Shown here piece after piece: positions 11,461-27,806 of a DNA stretch of 64,000 nt. The translations under genes were made by a program, and so were the position numbers. The notes beneath the pieces are model-generated. The model worked only from the letters and a program-made list of their open reading frames with translations, made no database searches and had not been told where the DNA came from. Numbering within the stretch: the first letter of the stretch is position 1; each line of letters opens with the position of its first letter. This DNA comes from Clarkia xantiana subsp. parviflora (Eukaryota > Streptophyta > Magnoliopsida > Myrtales > Onagraceae): contig JAPTYO010000015.1 in NCBI GenBank assembly GCA_036873135.1, positions 8,287,683 to 8,351,682 of the forward strand. The letters are read 5' to 3'.

Positions 11461-12339
11461 TTATGTTGAAAATAACAAATCACTTCAACATAGATAGTAT
11501 CGAAATCTAAATTCCAAACAATCTGATAATATAAGTTGAAATATTTAAAGCATAAATCTTGAGACTTCCACCAGTTCTCGAGAGGCGACATGCGTAGTTA
11601 ACTGTTCAACAGAACTGAACCCAGTTCAGTTCTGTTGAACTGAACTGAGCCGTCGACGAACCCAAAATAAAAAATTCATCAAAAAATCGTTGTTGGTGAA
11701 ATAAACGAGGAAGGCATTATTAAATTGTATCAAGTGAAAGAAACGGATCGATTCAAACTCATTTAACGAAATCCTACAGAAACAATAATAAACGCTATAG
11801 GAAGTTAGAATTTAGGAACTCACCGTATCAAATTGGACTGGGCAAAACTCGCCGGCGATGTGGTGGACGAAGGATGGAGGTCCGGCGGGAGTGGCACTGG
11901 GCAGCGGCAGTTCTTCCTAGAGGAGCGGCGCTGCAATTTTTTTTTACTGGACTGAGGAACGGCTGTAATTAGGAGCGGCATAGGGTTAATAATTTTTTTT
12001 TTTACAACCGGTTCTGAACCAGCTGAGAACCGCTCCTAATATGTATATTAAAAACCAAACCATATACAAACTGGTTCGGCCAGAACCGGTTCAATCCGGT
12101 TCGGTTCAACCGAACTGGTTTTTTTTGCCCAACCCTAAAAAAATGGTCATTATAGAAGATAAATTGGTGTTTTTTTTTTTGTATATCTTGAATATTCATT
12201 TAACTGTCTGATGGAACAATTATGTAAATAACATTTTATTTTTTTCAATAGTTTCTCCAAAAATATTAACTATTTAAATTACACTTTTAAGTATTTGAAT
12301 TTAACCTGTCAAAACAATTAATACATAAAATATCAATTC
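11461..12339. other. non-coding repeat-derived DNA with ccggttc motifs
   Basis: Contains a 17-bp perfect inverted repeat (11604-11620 and 11624-11640, loop cca) and many aaccggttc-type words at 12005-12120. It looks like an old transposon fragment of unclear class; no gene is visible. Confidence 0.5.
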
Positions 12340-12365
12340 GCGCAATGCGCTGGGCAAATACCTAG
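12340..12365 (+). mobile_element. Helitron 3' terminus
   Basis: Hairpin gcgc-aat-gcgc (12340-12350), then CTAG at 12362-12365 followed by T, as in the other three Helitron-type ends in this window. Confidence 0.5.
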
Positions 12366-12452
12366 TAATATAATACTAAGAATATGCATTAGCTTCAAAA
12401 CTTATAAAAAGACAAAATTAGTCAGGGAATTTGAATGATTAAAATTAGACTT

Positions 12453-14080
12453 ACAACCCCCAAAGCAAAAATCAATAACAAATGGACCCTCCTAGAAAAA
12501 CTAATCACAAATCTGCCCTTTAGCCCAAGAGCCTCTCGGACTTTTTAGCCAAAAAAAAAGTGTCAGGCTTAAATGCTCTGCCAGCCGTGCATTTAATTTA
12601 CCTGACTGATCACATCAGTGATGTGATCAGCCAAGAGAAGGAAGCCCAGCTGGGCTTCCTTCTCCAATTGAGGAGGGACCGGTCCCTCCTCCATTCAAAC
12701 CCTATCGACAGCGATGGGGTTTTACTAAAAAAAATTGTTTTTTTTTTTTAATAAGTGGGTATTTTTCTCATTAAACCATGCATGTATGAAAAAAAAAAAA
12801 AAGAAAGAAGAAGGAAACATAAAAGGAAGGTGCATGTATTTGTCGGACTGTTAGCTAGTATAGCGTATTGAAAGTATAGCCGACTATTCTTTTTTATAAA
12901 AATAAGGGTTAATTATCAAATTACTAATTCAACTTTATGTGAAAGCGTGATTCGTTAGCTAAACTTATTTTTATAGCAAATTACTAGCCGAACTTTCACT
13001 AACATGCAATTTTCTAACTCTGTCAATTTTTTCGTTAATTATGGACAGAATATATATTCTAAATTAATAAAAATACTCTATAGTTCGTACTATTATTCTA
13101 AAATAACCTCAAATTTATTATAAAAACAAATCTCAAATAAAATTTAAAATTATACATATTATACAAAAAAAATATGTAAGTTAAATATATAACCCCCAAA
13201 GTTCAAAAATTAAAATTAATTTTTTTAAGTTTATTTTTTTATATAATTTTTTTATATAATTTTTTTAAAAAAATTATTTTTTAATTTTTATTTTCAAGCT
13301 ACGTTATTTCTTTAATATATTTCTTAACGTGTATTATTTTGAAAATTTGATTTTATATAAAACATCATGTCTTTATATTATCATATTAAACTTTAGGGTG
13401 AATTTAGCAATTATTGAAAGTATTTTTCGTCCAAGACTAACGAAAAAAACGGAGCTAACTTTTTGCACAATATCGAAAGTTCAGCTAGTAATTTGCTATC
13501 AAAAAAAGTTTAACTAACAATTTACACATTCATGTAAAGTTTGGTTAGCAATTTGATAATTAACATTAAAAATAAAATATTTATTAAGTGGAACATGATG
13601 AATTTATCTATACAATTCATGTCTGTCATTTAATAATTATCTTTTTAATTTATAAAATGAACTAGATTGTATTATTGAAAAAAAAAAAACCAAACCATAT
13701 CTATCCCACTAGCTATGAATTGGTATATATAGATGGACAGTGTAGGGATAGTGGACATAGTTAGCATGGTTTAATGAGAAAAATACCCACTTATTAAAAA
13801 AAAAACAATTTTTTTTAGTAAAACCCCATCGCTGTCGATGGGGTTTGAATGGAGGAGGGGGGTCCCTCCTCAATTGGAGAAGGATGGGCTTCCTTCTCTT
13901 GACTGATCACATCACTGATGTGATCTGTCAGGTAAATCAAATGCCCGGCTACCAGTCGGGCATTTAAGTCTAACACTTTTTTTTTGCTAAAAAGTCCGAG
14001 AGGCTCTTGGGCTAAAGAGCAGATTTGTGATTAGTTTTTCTAGGAGGGTCCATTTGTTATTGGTTTTTGCTTTTGGGTTG
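12453..14080. mobile_element. foldback element with palindrome-chain arms
   Basis: Long inverted arms at 12453-12781 and 13764-14080 enclose about 980 bp. Each arm is itself a string of five short palindromes. In the left arm these are 12571-12594, 12606-12630, 12635-12664 (perfect 30 bp), 12670-12691 (perfect 22 bp) and 12697-12722. In the right arm the matching last palindrome, 13821-13846, is a perfect 11-bp stem. No coding sequence and no clear target duplication were found. The centre is occupied by a separate MITE at 12906-13566. The outer end lies about 190 bp before the start codon of the CIP111-type gene, so it may sit in that promoter. Confidence 0.85.
12906..13566. mobile_element. 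MULE-type MITE (copy 1) nested in the foldback element
   Basis: Long terminal inverted repeats start GGGTTAATTATC on the left; the right end is gataattaacat, two mismatches from a perfect complement. It is flanked by the 9-bp duplication taaaaataa at 12897-12905 and 13567-13575. The termini match those of three other elements at 19202, 19935 and 22207. It is non-coding, 661 bp. Confidence 0.8.
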
Positions 14081-14266
14081 TTTGGAAAATTTTTCAAGTT
14101 TGAGTCTTGAAATGAGGACAACTTAAGCCTGGCCCTAATTACTGATCCTTTTATGAAACCCGACCCGTGTAAATCGGGTCAGGACGCCGTTCTGGTTCCG
14201 CCTCCTTAGCCTAAAGCCCTGCAACTTTCCGATCGAGGGTTTCTCTCTCTCTCTCTCGTCTTACAG

Positions 14267-19149
<4,883 letters not shown>

Positions 19150-19201
19150 AGGTGGAGAGCAGCAAGAAATTCATTCAAGGTGAATGTGGTATAATATTTT
19201 A

Positions 19202-19726
19202 GGGTTAACAGGTGTTTTGGTCTATGATGTTTGACAACTTTTGAGTTTTGATCAATGATGTTTTTTTTTACCTAGTTTTGGTACCATATGTTTGCAGATT
19301 TTTCTAGTTTTGGTCTAACCGTTACATTCCGTCCATTTTTTGACATGTACAAGTCACGTGATCCACCCTAAACTTTCAATTTTGTTCAATTTAGTCCCTC
19401 TAATACTTTCCTAACCTTTTTATTGTTCAATTTAATTCCGAAGTTTCAAAAATTCAATTGGACCTATTGTCCAATTGGGATCAATTTTGAAACTTCGGGA
19501 CTAAATTGAACAATAAAAAGGTTAAGAAAGTATTAGAGGGACTAAATTTAAAGTTTAGAGTGGATATCGTGACTTGAACATGTCAGAAAATGGACGGAAT
19601 GTAACGGTTAGACCAAAACTAGAAAAAATCTGCAAACATATGGTACCAAAACTAGGTAAAAAAAAAACATCATTGACCAAAACCCAAAAGTTGTCAAACA
19701 TCATGGACCAAAACACCTGTTAACCC
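19202..19726. mobile_element. MULE-type MITE (copy 2)
   Basis: A 525-bp element with nearly full-length inverted repeats, starting GGGTTAACAGGTGTTTTGG and ending with its complement. The 9-bp duplication aatatttta flanks it at 19193-19201 and 19727-19735. It starts 52 bp after the CIP111 stop codon, so it probably lies in or next to that gene's 3' UTR. It is non-coding. Confidence 0.9.
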
Positions 19727-19934
19727 AATATTTTATGCTAAGCTATTTGAGAGTTTTGTTAAAGAGTAGTAAATACTTTCCTTTATTTTTGTAGTAGGGT
19801 AGGGGTTAAAATTGAATCAAAGTGAAACCACACGGCTAAATTACTAGTTTGTGAATTGTGATATATAATCAAGTTGTACCATCACGTCACCATGACTACT
19901 TAATTTGAGAGATTTGATAGATAGATAGATAGAT

Positions 19935-20465
19935 GGGTTAATAACTAAAAAACTGTCCAAGGTTTACCCTATGTTAAAATTAGGTGTCTGAAGTTTGAAA
20001 TGTTAAAATGGAGTGTCCCAAGTTTCATTTTTGTTGAAATTTAGTGTCTCGGTGTGATTACTTTAGAGAAGTCAATTCCGACGAAACCGTTTGTCAAATT
20101 CGAGCTCTCATACACATTCCATTCTCGTCATCTTGCCGGGACCGTCACCTAAAAAGTTGGTCACATCCGGGCAAGTAAATCTCGCTCAATTGTCCTTGGA
20201 AAATGGCTCCACACCACTCTTCGAAACTTTTTTTTTAATATTCAATTTTTAGGTGAAATTTGACGATTTTGTGAAAAGTAAAGAGTGATGGATTATGATT
20301 GGGTTGGTGGGTTGATGAAAATGATTGAATGGAGATGAAAAGACGCACAAAGACACCAAATTTCAACAAAAATAAAACTTGGGACAGTCCATTTTAACAT
20401 TTCAAACTTCAGACACCTAATTTTAACATAGGGTAAACCTTGGACAGTTTTTTAGTTATTAACCC
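19935..20465. mobile_element. MULE-type MITE (copy 3)
   Basis: A 531-bp element with inverted ends GGGTTAATAACTAAAAAACT and complement. Flanking 9-mers tagatagat at 19926-19934 and 20466-20474 match, but the site is a GATA microsatellite, so the duplication is less informative here. It is non-coding. Confidence 0.85.
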
Positions 20466-20474
20466 TAGATAGAT

Positions 20475-21124
20475 ACCCTTCTTCATCGTTTGGTTTGGTG
20501 GTGATGGGGGGGGGACTTCTTGAAAACAATCAAGTGCAGTGCAGTTCATTGGAGAGAGAGATTCAAGATGGTGAACTTGTGTATTCTGTTCATCAAGGGA
20601 TTATGAATAACGAATTTGCAATGTTGCTCCTTTACCGTTTTCTCAGAGAATTATTTGTTTTAAATTATTATACACGCACTACCTTTTAAATGCAATTGCA
20701 CTCATTAACTATCATGAGATTATAGTTGTTGATTCCAGACTCAATTCAACTCTAATCAGGGTGATACAAATACAACTCAATTCAACTTCAATTGAGCTCA
20801 TTTTGAACCACAATTTAAATTCTAACCGTTTATATTGAACCAAGCAAGATCTATCTAATTGAGTTGGTAGTTCAACTATGGAAAAAAAAAAGTAATTGTA
20901 AGCTTTATTGTGGCCCTTTTTTTAATAATATATATATTACAAAAATTAACATCTCAATGAAAAGGACAAAATAATAGACAACAATTACATCTATCTATCT
21001 ATCTATCTAAATCAATAAATAAATATATATAAGTAAGAGTGTCTGTGTGTAGTGTCCAAGATTCATTCACTGTTTCTACTTGAAACCCGGAAGAAGCAGC
21101 AAGAAAGCAGGAGAATTCATATGG
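20475..21124. other. intergenic DNA, no gene seen
   Basis: AT-rich, with a tctatcta microsatellite at about 20990-21010 and a G9 run near 20507. It may contain the promoter of the decayed kinase-PP2C gene. Confidence 0.5.
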
Positions 21125-23220
21125 ATGGGAATAGAGGAGATTGTGGAGCCAAACAGCTGCATTAGGGAGGGGATGCTGCTGCTGCAGCAAAACCATCCCT
21201 CTCTACCTCCCCCCTTCTTCCCACTCCCTCCTTTCTCCAATTCTCTCTATCCATCTCTATTTCGATTTCAATTTCAATTTCAATTTCTGAGTTTGAATTC
21301 TAGTTGATTATTTGGAATAGGATGGGTGATGACCGATAGCCATTGATATTCATATAGATTAGTCGAATATGAGGAATAGTATGAGATAGATACTTGGTTT
21401 GCCATACGCTTGGTGTTAGATGTCGTCATTGGACCAAGAAGTTTCCTTCCTGAAACCCTTAAATTTCCTTTTGAAAAATGAGGTTCAGAAACTTATCTTC
21501 TTCTCATCTTCTTACTGCTAACTGTTGTCCATAATTATTATTTTTCTTACTGAAGCATTTATGTTAGAATTTCTTCAATATTACTTGTTTTTTATTCTGA
21601 AATTGTGTTCCCAATCTATCTATACAGTGAACTCCTTACTGGTGTTGTTCCATATACTACTGATCTACGAGCAGAAGCACAGGTACTTGAGTTCTTTTGC
21701 GTCTTTTCTTTATTTGGATGGACTAAGCGGAATATCTTCACTGAACAGAGAAAACCATAGATATGTTTGGAACGTTCTAAGAAAACCATAGATATGTTTG
21801 GAACTTTGATGCATCTAAGTCCATGGGACTTGTTGTGTTTAGGACTTTTGGGTTCATATCTCTTGTGCATTAAACTTGCATAAACTAAGTGAATATGGCT
21901 CAACCACATAGTTGACACTTTTGTTGTGTTTATGCTAGGTGCAGCAGCTGCTGAATTTACTGTTGGAGCTTTACCTGGGTTTCTGCAAAGTCTCGGTTCC
22001 ACTCTCAGGTAGGTTTGCTTCGTTCACTTTGCAACGGGCTATCAATTTCTAGCTCGCAAGATCAAGGGAGCTGTGCAGAAGGATTGACATCCCGGTTGCA
22101 CCGCAATTGCTGCATTGGGACAAGTTTTTTGTTGCATCCCGGTTGGCACTGCTGCTCTTCAGGTACGTACTTTCGGGATTTAATTATGATAAGGGTTTAC
22201 ATTTTTGGGTCAATAACCTGGGAGAGGTCTGAAGTTTGGCCCTTGTGAATTTGAGATTTCTGAAGTTTGAAATTGTGATAACAAAGGTCTGAAATTTCGA
22301 CTTGTAGATAATAGAGGTCTCCGTTAGTTTTTTCCGTTAAAACTGACGGAAGTTGGTCATGTGCATTGCATGTGACCAGAAATAAAAAAAAAATTCCAAA
22401 AATACCCTTCTTGCATCTCACATGATTCAATGAAAAGACGAAAATGCCCTTAAGGCCACCACCCAACTCCAGCCACCACCACGGCTCCGGCCGGCCACTA
22501 CCCAACTCCGGCGACCACCACTCTCTCCGGCAACCACCACCCTCTCCGGCGACCACCACCCTCTCCGGCCACCACCCTCTCCGACGACCGCCACCACGGC
22601 CTCAATTGGGCCCAAATCGGAGCCACCGGCCCCGATTGGGCCCAAATCGGAGCCACAGAGCTCCGATCGGAGCCGCCGGAGAGAATGGTGGTCGCCGGAG
22701 AGGGTGGTGGCCGGCCGGAGCCGTGGTGGTGGTCGGAGTTGGGTTAGGTTTAAATTATGGACAGGGGTATTTTTGTCATTTCATCTTTATATTAATTAAA
22801 CTTTTTATTAATTCAAATATTACAAAAGGGTATTTTTGACATTTCACACGGTTCTGTTAAATTTGACAGAAAATTTGGACGGAAAACCTAAAAATTACAA
22901 AGTCCAAACTTCAGACCTCAGTTATCACCATTTCAATCTTCAGACCTCTCAAATTCACAAGGGCCAAACTTCAGACCTCTCCCAGGTTATTGACCCTACA
23001 TTTTTTGTATTGTGGAGAATATTGCATGTTTTTTGAAGTTAAGTGGGTAGAATCTTCTCATCTGTGATCGAGAAAATGATAAAAGTGCATTTGAATTTGT
23101 GGGTATCTGTTTCGGGCTTTGACAGGTTACTTGGTCGGTCGATTGGAGATGATGATCTGAAACCTGGCTAAACCCGAGATTATAGAAACAACTGTGTCCG
23201 TCTTGTGTAGCGATGGTCAG
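21125..23220 (+). pseudogene. decayed protein kinase-PP2C fusion gene
   Basis: Separated fragments follow the order of plant proteins that carry a kinase domain and then a PP2C-like domain. They are: an N-terminus M-G-I-E-E-I-V-E-P-N-S-C-I-R at 21125; a kinase subdomain fragment E-L-L-T-G-V-V-P-Y at about 21628-21682; a PP2C fragment G-A-A-A-A-E-F-T-V-G at 21939-22008; G-A-V-Q-K-D-stop-H-P-G-C-T-A-I at about 22065-22125, where TGG appears to have become TGA; and R-S-I-G-D-D-D-L-K-P at about 23135-23170, followed by a stop. Several fragments still abut GT or AG, so this is a genomic copy rather than a retrocopy. Most kinase exons are missing. A MULE-MITE sits inside it and the giant MULE begins at 23324, where the next PP2C exons would be expected. 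The assignment rests on remembered family motifs. Confidence 0.7.
22207..22996. mobile_element. MULE-type MITE (copy 4), with CCR-rich core
   Basis: A 790-bp element. The left end is GGGTCAATAACCTGGGAGAG and the right end is its complement, with long inverted repeats of roughly 150 bp. A 9-bp duplication tacattttt occurs at 22198-22206 and 22997-23005. The middle (about 22455-22740) is rich in ccaccaccgg-type sequence, with a palindromic gctccgatcggagc. It is inserted in the kinase-PP2C pseudogene and is non-coding. Confidence 0.9.
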
Positions 23221-23323
23221 CAAGGAGATGTCATTTTCTTCTTCTCTTTCCTCCTCGTGAACAGAACACAGTGAGAAATGAGCTCATTAACTTCTCTTTC
23301 TGAGCAACTTGCTTCAATTCGAC

Positions 23324-23359
23324 GGACTAAACTATGGAACGGCCGCTGTTTCATGCGGC
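23324..23359 (+). repeat. left terminal inverted repeat of giant MULE
   Basis: 36 bp, perfect against 49987-50022; the two ends diverge abruptly after base 36. The target duplication caattcgac is at 23315-23323. The promoter of the Ulp1-type gene should lie in the next 200 bp. Confidence 0.95.
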
Positions 23360-23559
23360 GTATTAATAATGTATTTTAATATGAATTTCTGGTTTAATTA
23401 TTTTCGGCCTGGTCTGGTTCGAGTAATTCCGGTTTAACAGCGTTAGGAAGTCCCGTTAAATGTTGTTTGGATGTACCGTGTCTCAACAGCATAGTAGTGG
23501 CCGCACCTTTCAACCTTCACATAAAATCCCGACGTTTTTCTTCGTCTCAAGCTCCATTG

Positions 23560-25676
23560 ATGGCCAGTGAAGGATCATCTTCCCTTCATATTCCAAGTCC
23601 GCTCTTACGGTCGGAGATGTATCTAGTGTAGTGCATTTGTGGTATGGTTCTTCTTGTTTAATTGATTGAATCGGTTTCCTTCGTAGTTAGGTTAATCCTG
23701 CAGTAGCGATGTGATAATTCAGTCGTTTGTCCATTGAGGTTGGATTTATCTCGTGGGTGTCTTTGTATCCCTCGTCATCTGCACTGATGTTACGAGTGTA
23801 TTTAGCTGTTGCATCTAACATTTTTTACGAAATTCCTCAACGAGACATTCTTGCAAGAGTCCTTTGCAATGGTGATTAGCACAGTATAAAATTTGAATAT
23901 TATTCGGTGGATTATGACTAACCATTTCAAAGCAACAGGATCTCCAATCTCAGGAATATGGCTAACCCTTTAAGAGAACAAACCTCTTCGAGTACAAGTC
24001 AGAATGTCTGTTTTTTTATAATGTGTAACTGCTCATTTCAGTTTAAATGTAGAAGTAACCGTTGATAGGTTGATGATTTATAATGTTTGTAGACTTGGTA
24101 TGACGAGTGGTTGAAACACGAGAACCGGGACCAGGTATGTTGCAGTATTACAGCTAATATTGGCGTGCATAATGTTCATCATGTAACGAGGCTATAAAAA
24201 AACAATGAATAGGATGTCAATGGGAAAGTAGCAGTGTTAAGGTATATGGACGCCTGTAGGGGTCCTGAGATTAACAAAGAAGAGCAAATGGTTCTAAATT
24301 ATGTTTTTGCCCAAGCTCCGAGTCGCGTAAGCGAAGAAGAATATGAAAGGTGAGAATTTTGGGAGTCAAAGTTTCATTCGAAAAGTGAAATTCGTTATTT
24401 GAGTAGTGGTTTGTGTTTAACAGAGAGGTGCTCACGCAGAACGCGGTGATATCAGTCAGTCGTCGTTTTATGTTGACGCTTCGTCCCGGAGCATGGATCA
24501 TTGATGATGTAAGTTTCCGTTAGATTGGATTTGTTTGTAGTAGTACACGAAGTGATGATTATGCGTTGGTATGTCTATCTGATTGATGCAGGTAATCAAC
24601 AGTGTAGCGAATATTGTGAACTGCAAACAAAGATCAGAACATAACTGGCGTATTTGGTGCCTACCCACGTGGTTTCAGGTTTGATTAACTAGTGGATGTC
24701 GTTGCAGTAGTGCGTAATGTAACATTAACGGGAGGATCCAATGTTGTTCAATGTTAAATTTACAGCAATTCGCTGCTATGGATGCCGGACGTCAATCTAG
24801 GATGACATCACTTAGCCCATCCTGGTTGGGACTTGGTATTGCGAAATGTGAACGGGTAAGATGATTATATGATTTGGGACATTGTATAGGCTATGTTATA
24901 GTTAGAGATGAGGGTGATGATAGTGTTTTATGGACATATATATATATATCCAGATATACATTCCAATGAATGAAGAATCAACACACTGGTACTTAGTGGT
25001 GATATTACTAAAAGAGGGAGCTGTTTATTATGTCGATACGCTGCCTGGTAATTCAAGTAAAAGGATTGATGAGTGTGCCCGAGTGGTTAGTAAATGAACT
25101 TGTAGCATTGTAAGGTCATTTATGATATACCCTAAGTATTTTATTAGGATTTAACATAGGGAAGAGCAGGTATATTGGATCCAGGAATACTTTCTGCTGC
25201 TTGAGACCAGCATTCCCAATCCAACAACCCGCTATAGGCCGTGTGAATGGGAGATTAAAATTCCTGAGAACGTACCAAATCAAGCATATTTGGGTGATGG
25301 GTGAGAAAGTAGTACCGAGCGCTGAAGAATTATTTTTATTGGTCAGTACTAACGCATAATTAGAAAGATTGAGTCGTCATATTATGAAGATGTGTTAATG
25401 CAGTTTTATTATTCAGGAGTAACTGTGGCATGTACGTTATGCATTTCATGACCGCCCACGATCAAATTCCAAACATAACACCTCGAACGGTCAGATCGTC
25501 CCCTCAATATTGGTAGATTGTGATGTATATTTAAATCTCCAAGTTATCCAATTGAATATTGTCTACAGGTTTTAACCCCAAGACATCGGCTGTCGATGAT
25601 TGCTTCTTTGATACTAGCGAAGAATAACACGATGAGATTTACCGTGGAAGGACGAGCACGTATATACTGTCGTTAG
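23560..25676 (+). CDS. Ulp1-type (C48) cysteine protease, intact, 11 exons
   Basis: Exons are 23560-23618, 23939-24005, 24093-24134, 24213-24349, 24424-24508, 24592-24678, 24766-24855, 24954-25085, 25170-25300, 25417-25489 and 25569-25676. All are GT-AG and phase-consistent, giving 336 residues. The catalytic part shows L-R-P-G-A-W-I-I-D-D-V-I-N, then H-W-Y-L-V-V (His about 200), Y-V-D-T-L-P-G (Asp about 217) and S-N-C-G-M-Y-V (Cys about 280): the His-Asp-Cys order of SUMO/Nedd8-type Ulp1 peptidases. A Gln is present at about 271. The first exon and its donor are the least certain part. It is the leftmost gene of the giant MULE, reading inward from the left end. Every coding exon is open, which suggests constraint or recent spread. 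The substrate is unknown; deSUMOylation is inference from the family. Confidence 0.85.
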
Positions 25677-26322
25677 TTGTGGCTGTAAAAACTGTTGGAG
25701 TAGTAGGAACTACGAAGGAACTGAGGCAATGTAAGTTGTTTTGTCTTTATTATGATGCAGTGGTGTAGGAGTGTTTTGGCGTCCATCTAATCCACGGGGC
25801 AGTTAGACTTGAGTTGGCTGCGAACGAAGTGTGGATGAGGAACAAAAAAAACTAAGAAATCTGTAATTATCGTTTTGTGCGTGTTTGTATAGTAGACTTA
25901 TATTTCTGACTGATCTGTGGAATACAGCAGATATTTTAGATCCTATATATGGTAGACGTCGGATTCCGATTAGTTGATAGTTCAGCACATTGGATCCATG
26001 TTTTGGATCTGATGTACAGAAGAATTCGCGTGCGTTGGTGGTTTAAGTTGTTTTTCGGGTTGAAAGCTAAATGGCCAAGTCTCCGTTGAATTGATAATGC
26101 TGTTTTGTTATATAACATGGCTTCATTTAACACAGTTATGTCGTATTAGCTTGCGTTGATTTGGAAAAAAAAAAACACAGGATCACCAATTGCTTAAAGT
26201 GTAACGCGGTATACACTAACGACACATTGATGCTTTTTGATTGATTTAGTGGACACAACCACCACAACCTTGACTCACTGTCTAAGTGAGCATTCCCCAT
26301 CAGCAGTGTTCCATTCTCCACC
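25677..26322. other. spacer between Ulp1-type gene and broken GRF gene
   Basis: AT-rich, with no coding signal I can support. An A11 tract occurs near 26165. It probably contains 3' UTRs of the two flanking genes. Confidence 0.5.
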
Positions 26323-27400
26323 TCAAGAGTCAAGACTATCCTTCTGCATCGTGAAATTGACATTTGCGAGCTTAAACTTTGCATTCTGAATCTTGAATTT
26401 GTCATTCTCGAGATCATGCTTTGCACTGTCCATCTTCAATTCCACAACCCCCATCTCCAAGTTTGAACAGTTGCTGGTCAAATACTGGTACATTGATTTG
26501 AATTTATCCACTGGTGTCTATCCAATAACCACACATTGCCGGATGTTCCCTGTAAAATAAATTACATCCTCAATCCGGCTCAAGCTGTCGGAATTTACAG
26601 CAATTACAAGTATACTTAATTTGAACCTTAATTGACTGTTTTAATGCCTAATTGAACATAAAAGAAAGAGGAATTCGTTGTGTTAGACCTTAATTATAAG
26701 AACCCTAATTCAGGAAATAGAAATTAGTCCAGTTCAGAAACCCTAAGGTTTACAGCATGGAACCTAATTTGACATATTGAACCACGATTTTCGCGTATGG
26801 GGACGTTAATTGACAGTTTGAATTAAACCCCTAATTCATGTTAACCCGTCTTTCAATTGACAAACCCTATTTAAAACATTGGACTAATAACTGTCTAATT
26901 CGACACACCCACACATCAATTGGACGTTGATTTACAATTTTAATAGAACCCCTTATTGAGGTAAACCTTAATTTTAATGGAGAGACCGGTATTACAAAAT
27001 TGGAGTAATTACTATCCAATTCGACACGCCCACACATGAAATAATAAGAAATAGGCAAAATAACCCGGAAATAGGGGCACCCACGGTACATCCCGGAAAA
27101 GTCCTTCCACGAATAAGCCTGTTTGATTGTGCAAAGCATCGCTGTTGCATCGGCGAGCTTCGTACGGAGGACCGGTTGAAGACCTAACTTGTTTGCAAGT
27201 GCATTGGTCCAGCTAGCTTCGTAAGGGGAGTAGAGCAAAGGATTAGAAGAACAGAAAGCGCAGAGCACAGTACCTGAAAATGGAGGGAAGAACGGTGATT
27301 TTCCATGAAGTCCATATAGGTTAAGGGGTAGTTTTGTCCCATTAAAAGTGAATTTCAGGGAGAAAAATTGTAAAACACATTGTAAAAAACGGGACACGCG
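26323..27400 (-). pseudogene. broken GRF zinc-finger/coiled-coil gene
   Basis: On the reverse strand, a first exon near 27060-27200 encodes Y-S-W-K-D-F-S-G-M-Y-R-G-C-P-Y-F, the middle of a GRF-type zinc finger, directly before a gt donor near 27062. The expected leading C-x-C pair is not visible. A downstream exon starting about 26550 has M-C-G-Y-W-I-D, the second half of the finger. It then shifts frame near 26510 into a Lys/Glu-rich coiled coil ending at 26323. The intact relative at 33593-34477 has the same plan. Frameshift plus missing cysteines make this a likely pseudogene. Confidence 0.6.
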
Positions 27401-27806
27401 TATGATATGAGAAGAAAGAGCTAAATGTTCAGATCCAGGGCCGGCCCAAGAGAATTTGAGGGAGCTAAAGGTTCAGATCCAGGTCCGGCCCAAGAGAATT
27501 TGAGGGTTAAAGCCTCATTTGAATTTGGGGCCTTTTAGATGACTTTAATTGTATAAATACACGACGCTGAACACAACAAATATAAAGGACTAGTATCATA
27601 AATGAGGCCTCCCAAAACATGAGCCCTAAAACCCTAGGCTTAGTGGCCAACAGTTGGGCCGGACCTGTTCTAATTATCAGAACAGAAGGATAACACAGTT
27701 TAGTCTTTCCAAACAGAAGTTCAAAAGTATAAACAGAAGTTCAAAAGTATTTAGGCAAGCAAAAAAATAATTACACACAAGTTCAAAACTAAACATGTTG
27801 TCATTT
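27401..27806. other. spacer with short direct repeat
   Basis: A sequence of about 40 bp beginning aggttcagatccagg occurs at 27425 and again at 27471, in a ccggcccaa-rich context often seen in old DNA transposon debris. Another pair, aaacagaagttcaaaagtat, lies at about 27711-27750. No gene is visible. Confidence 0.6.

Noticed and set aside
21616..22002. Reverse open frame of 128 codons
   Set aside because: It overlaps the kinase-PP2C remnants on the other strand and shows no recognisable domain.
22427..22839. Pro/Arg-rich or Gly-rich protein on either strand
   Set aside because: Translation of the ccaccaccgg-rich core of a MITE; no conserved start, domain or splice context.
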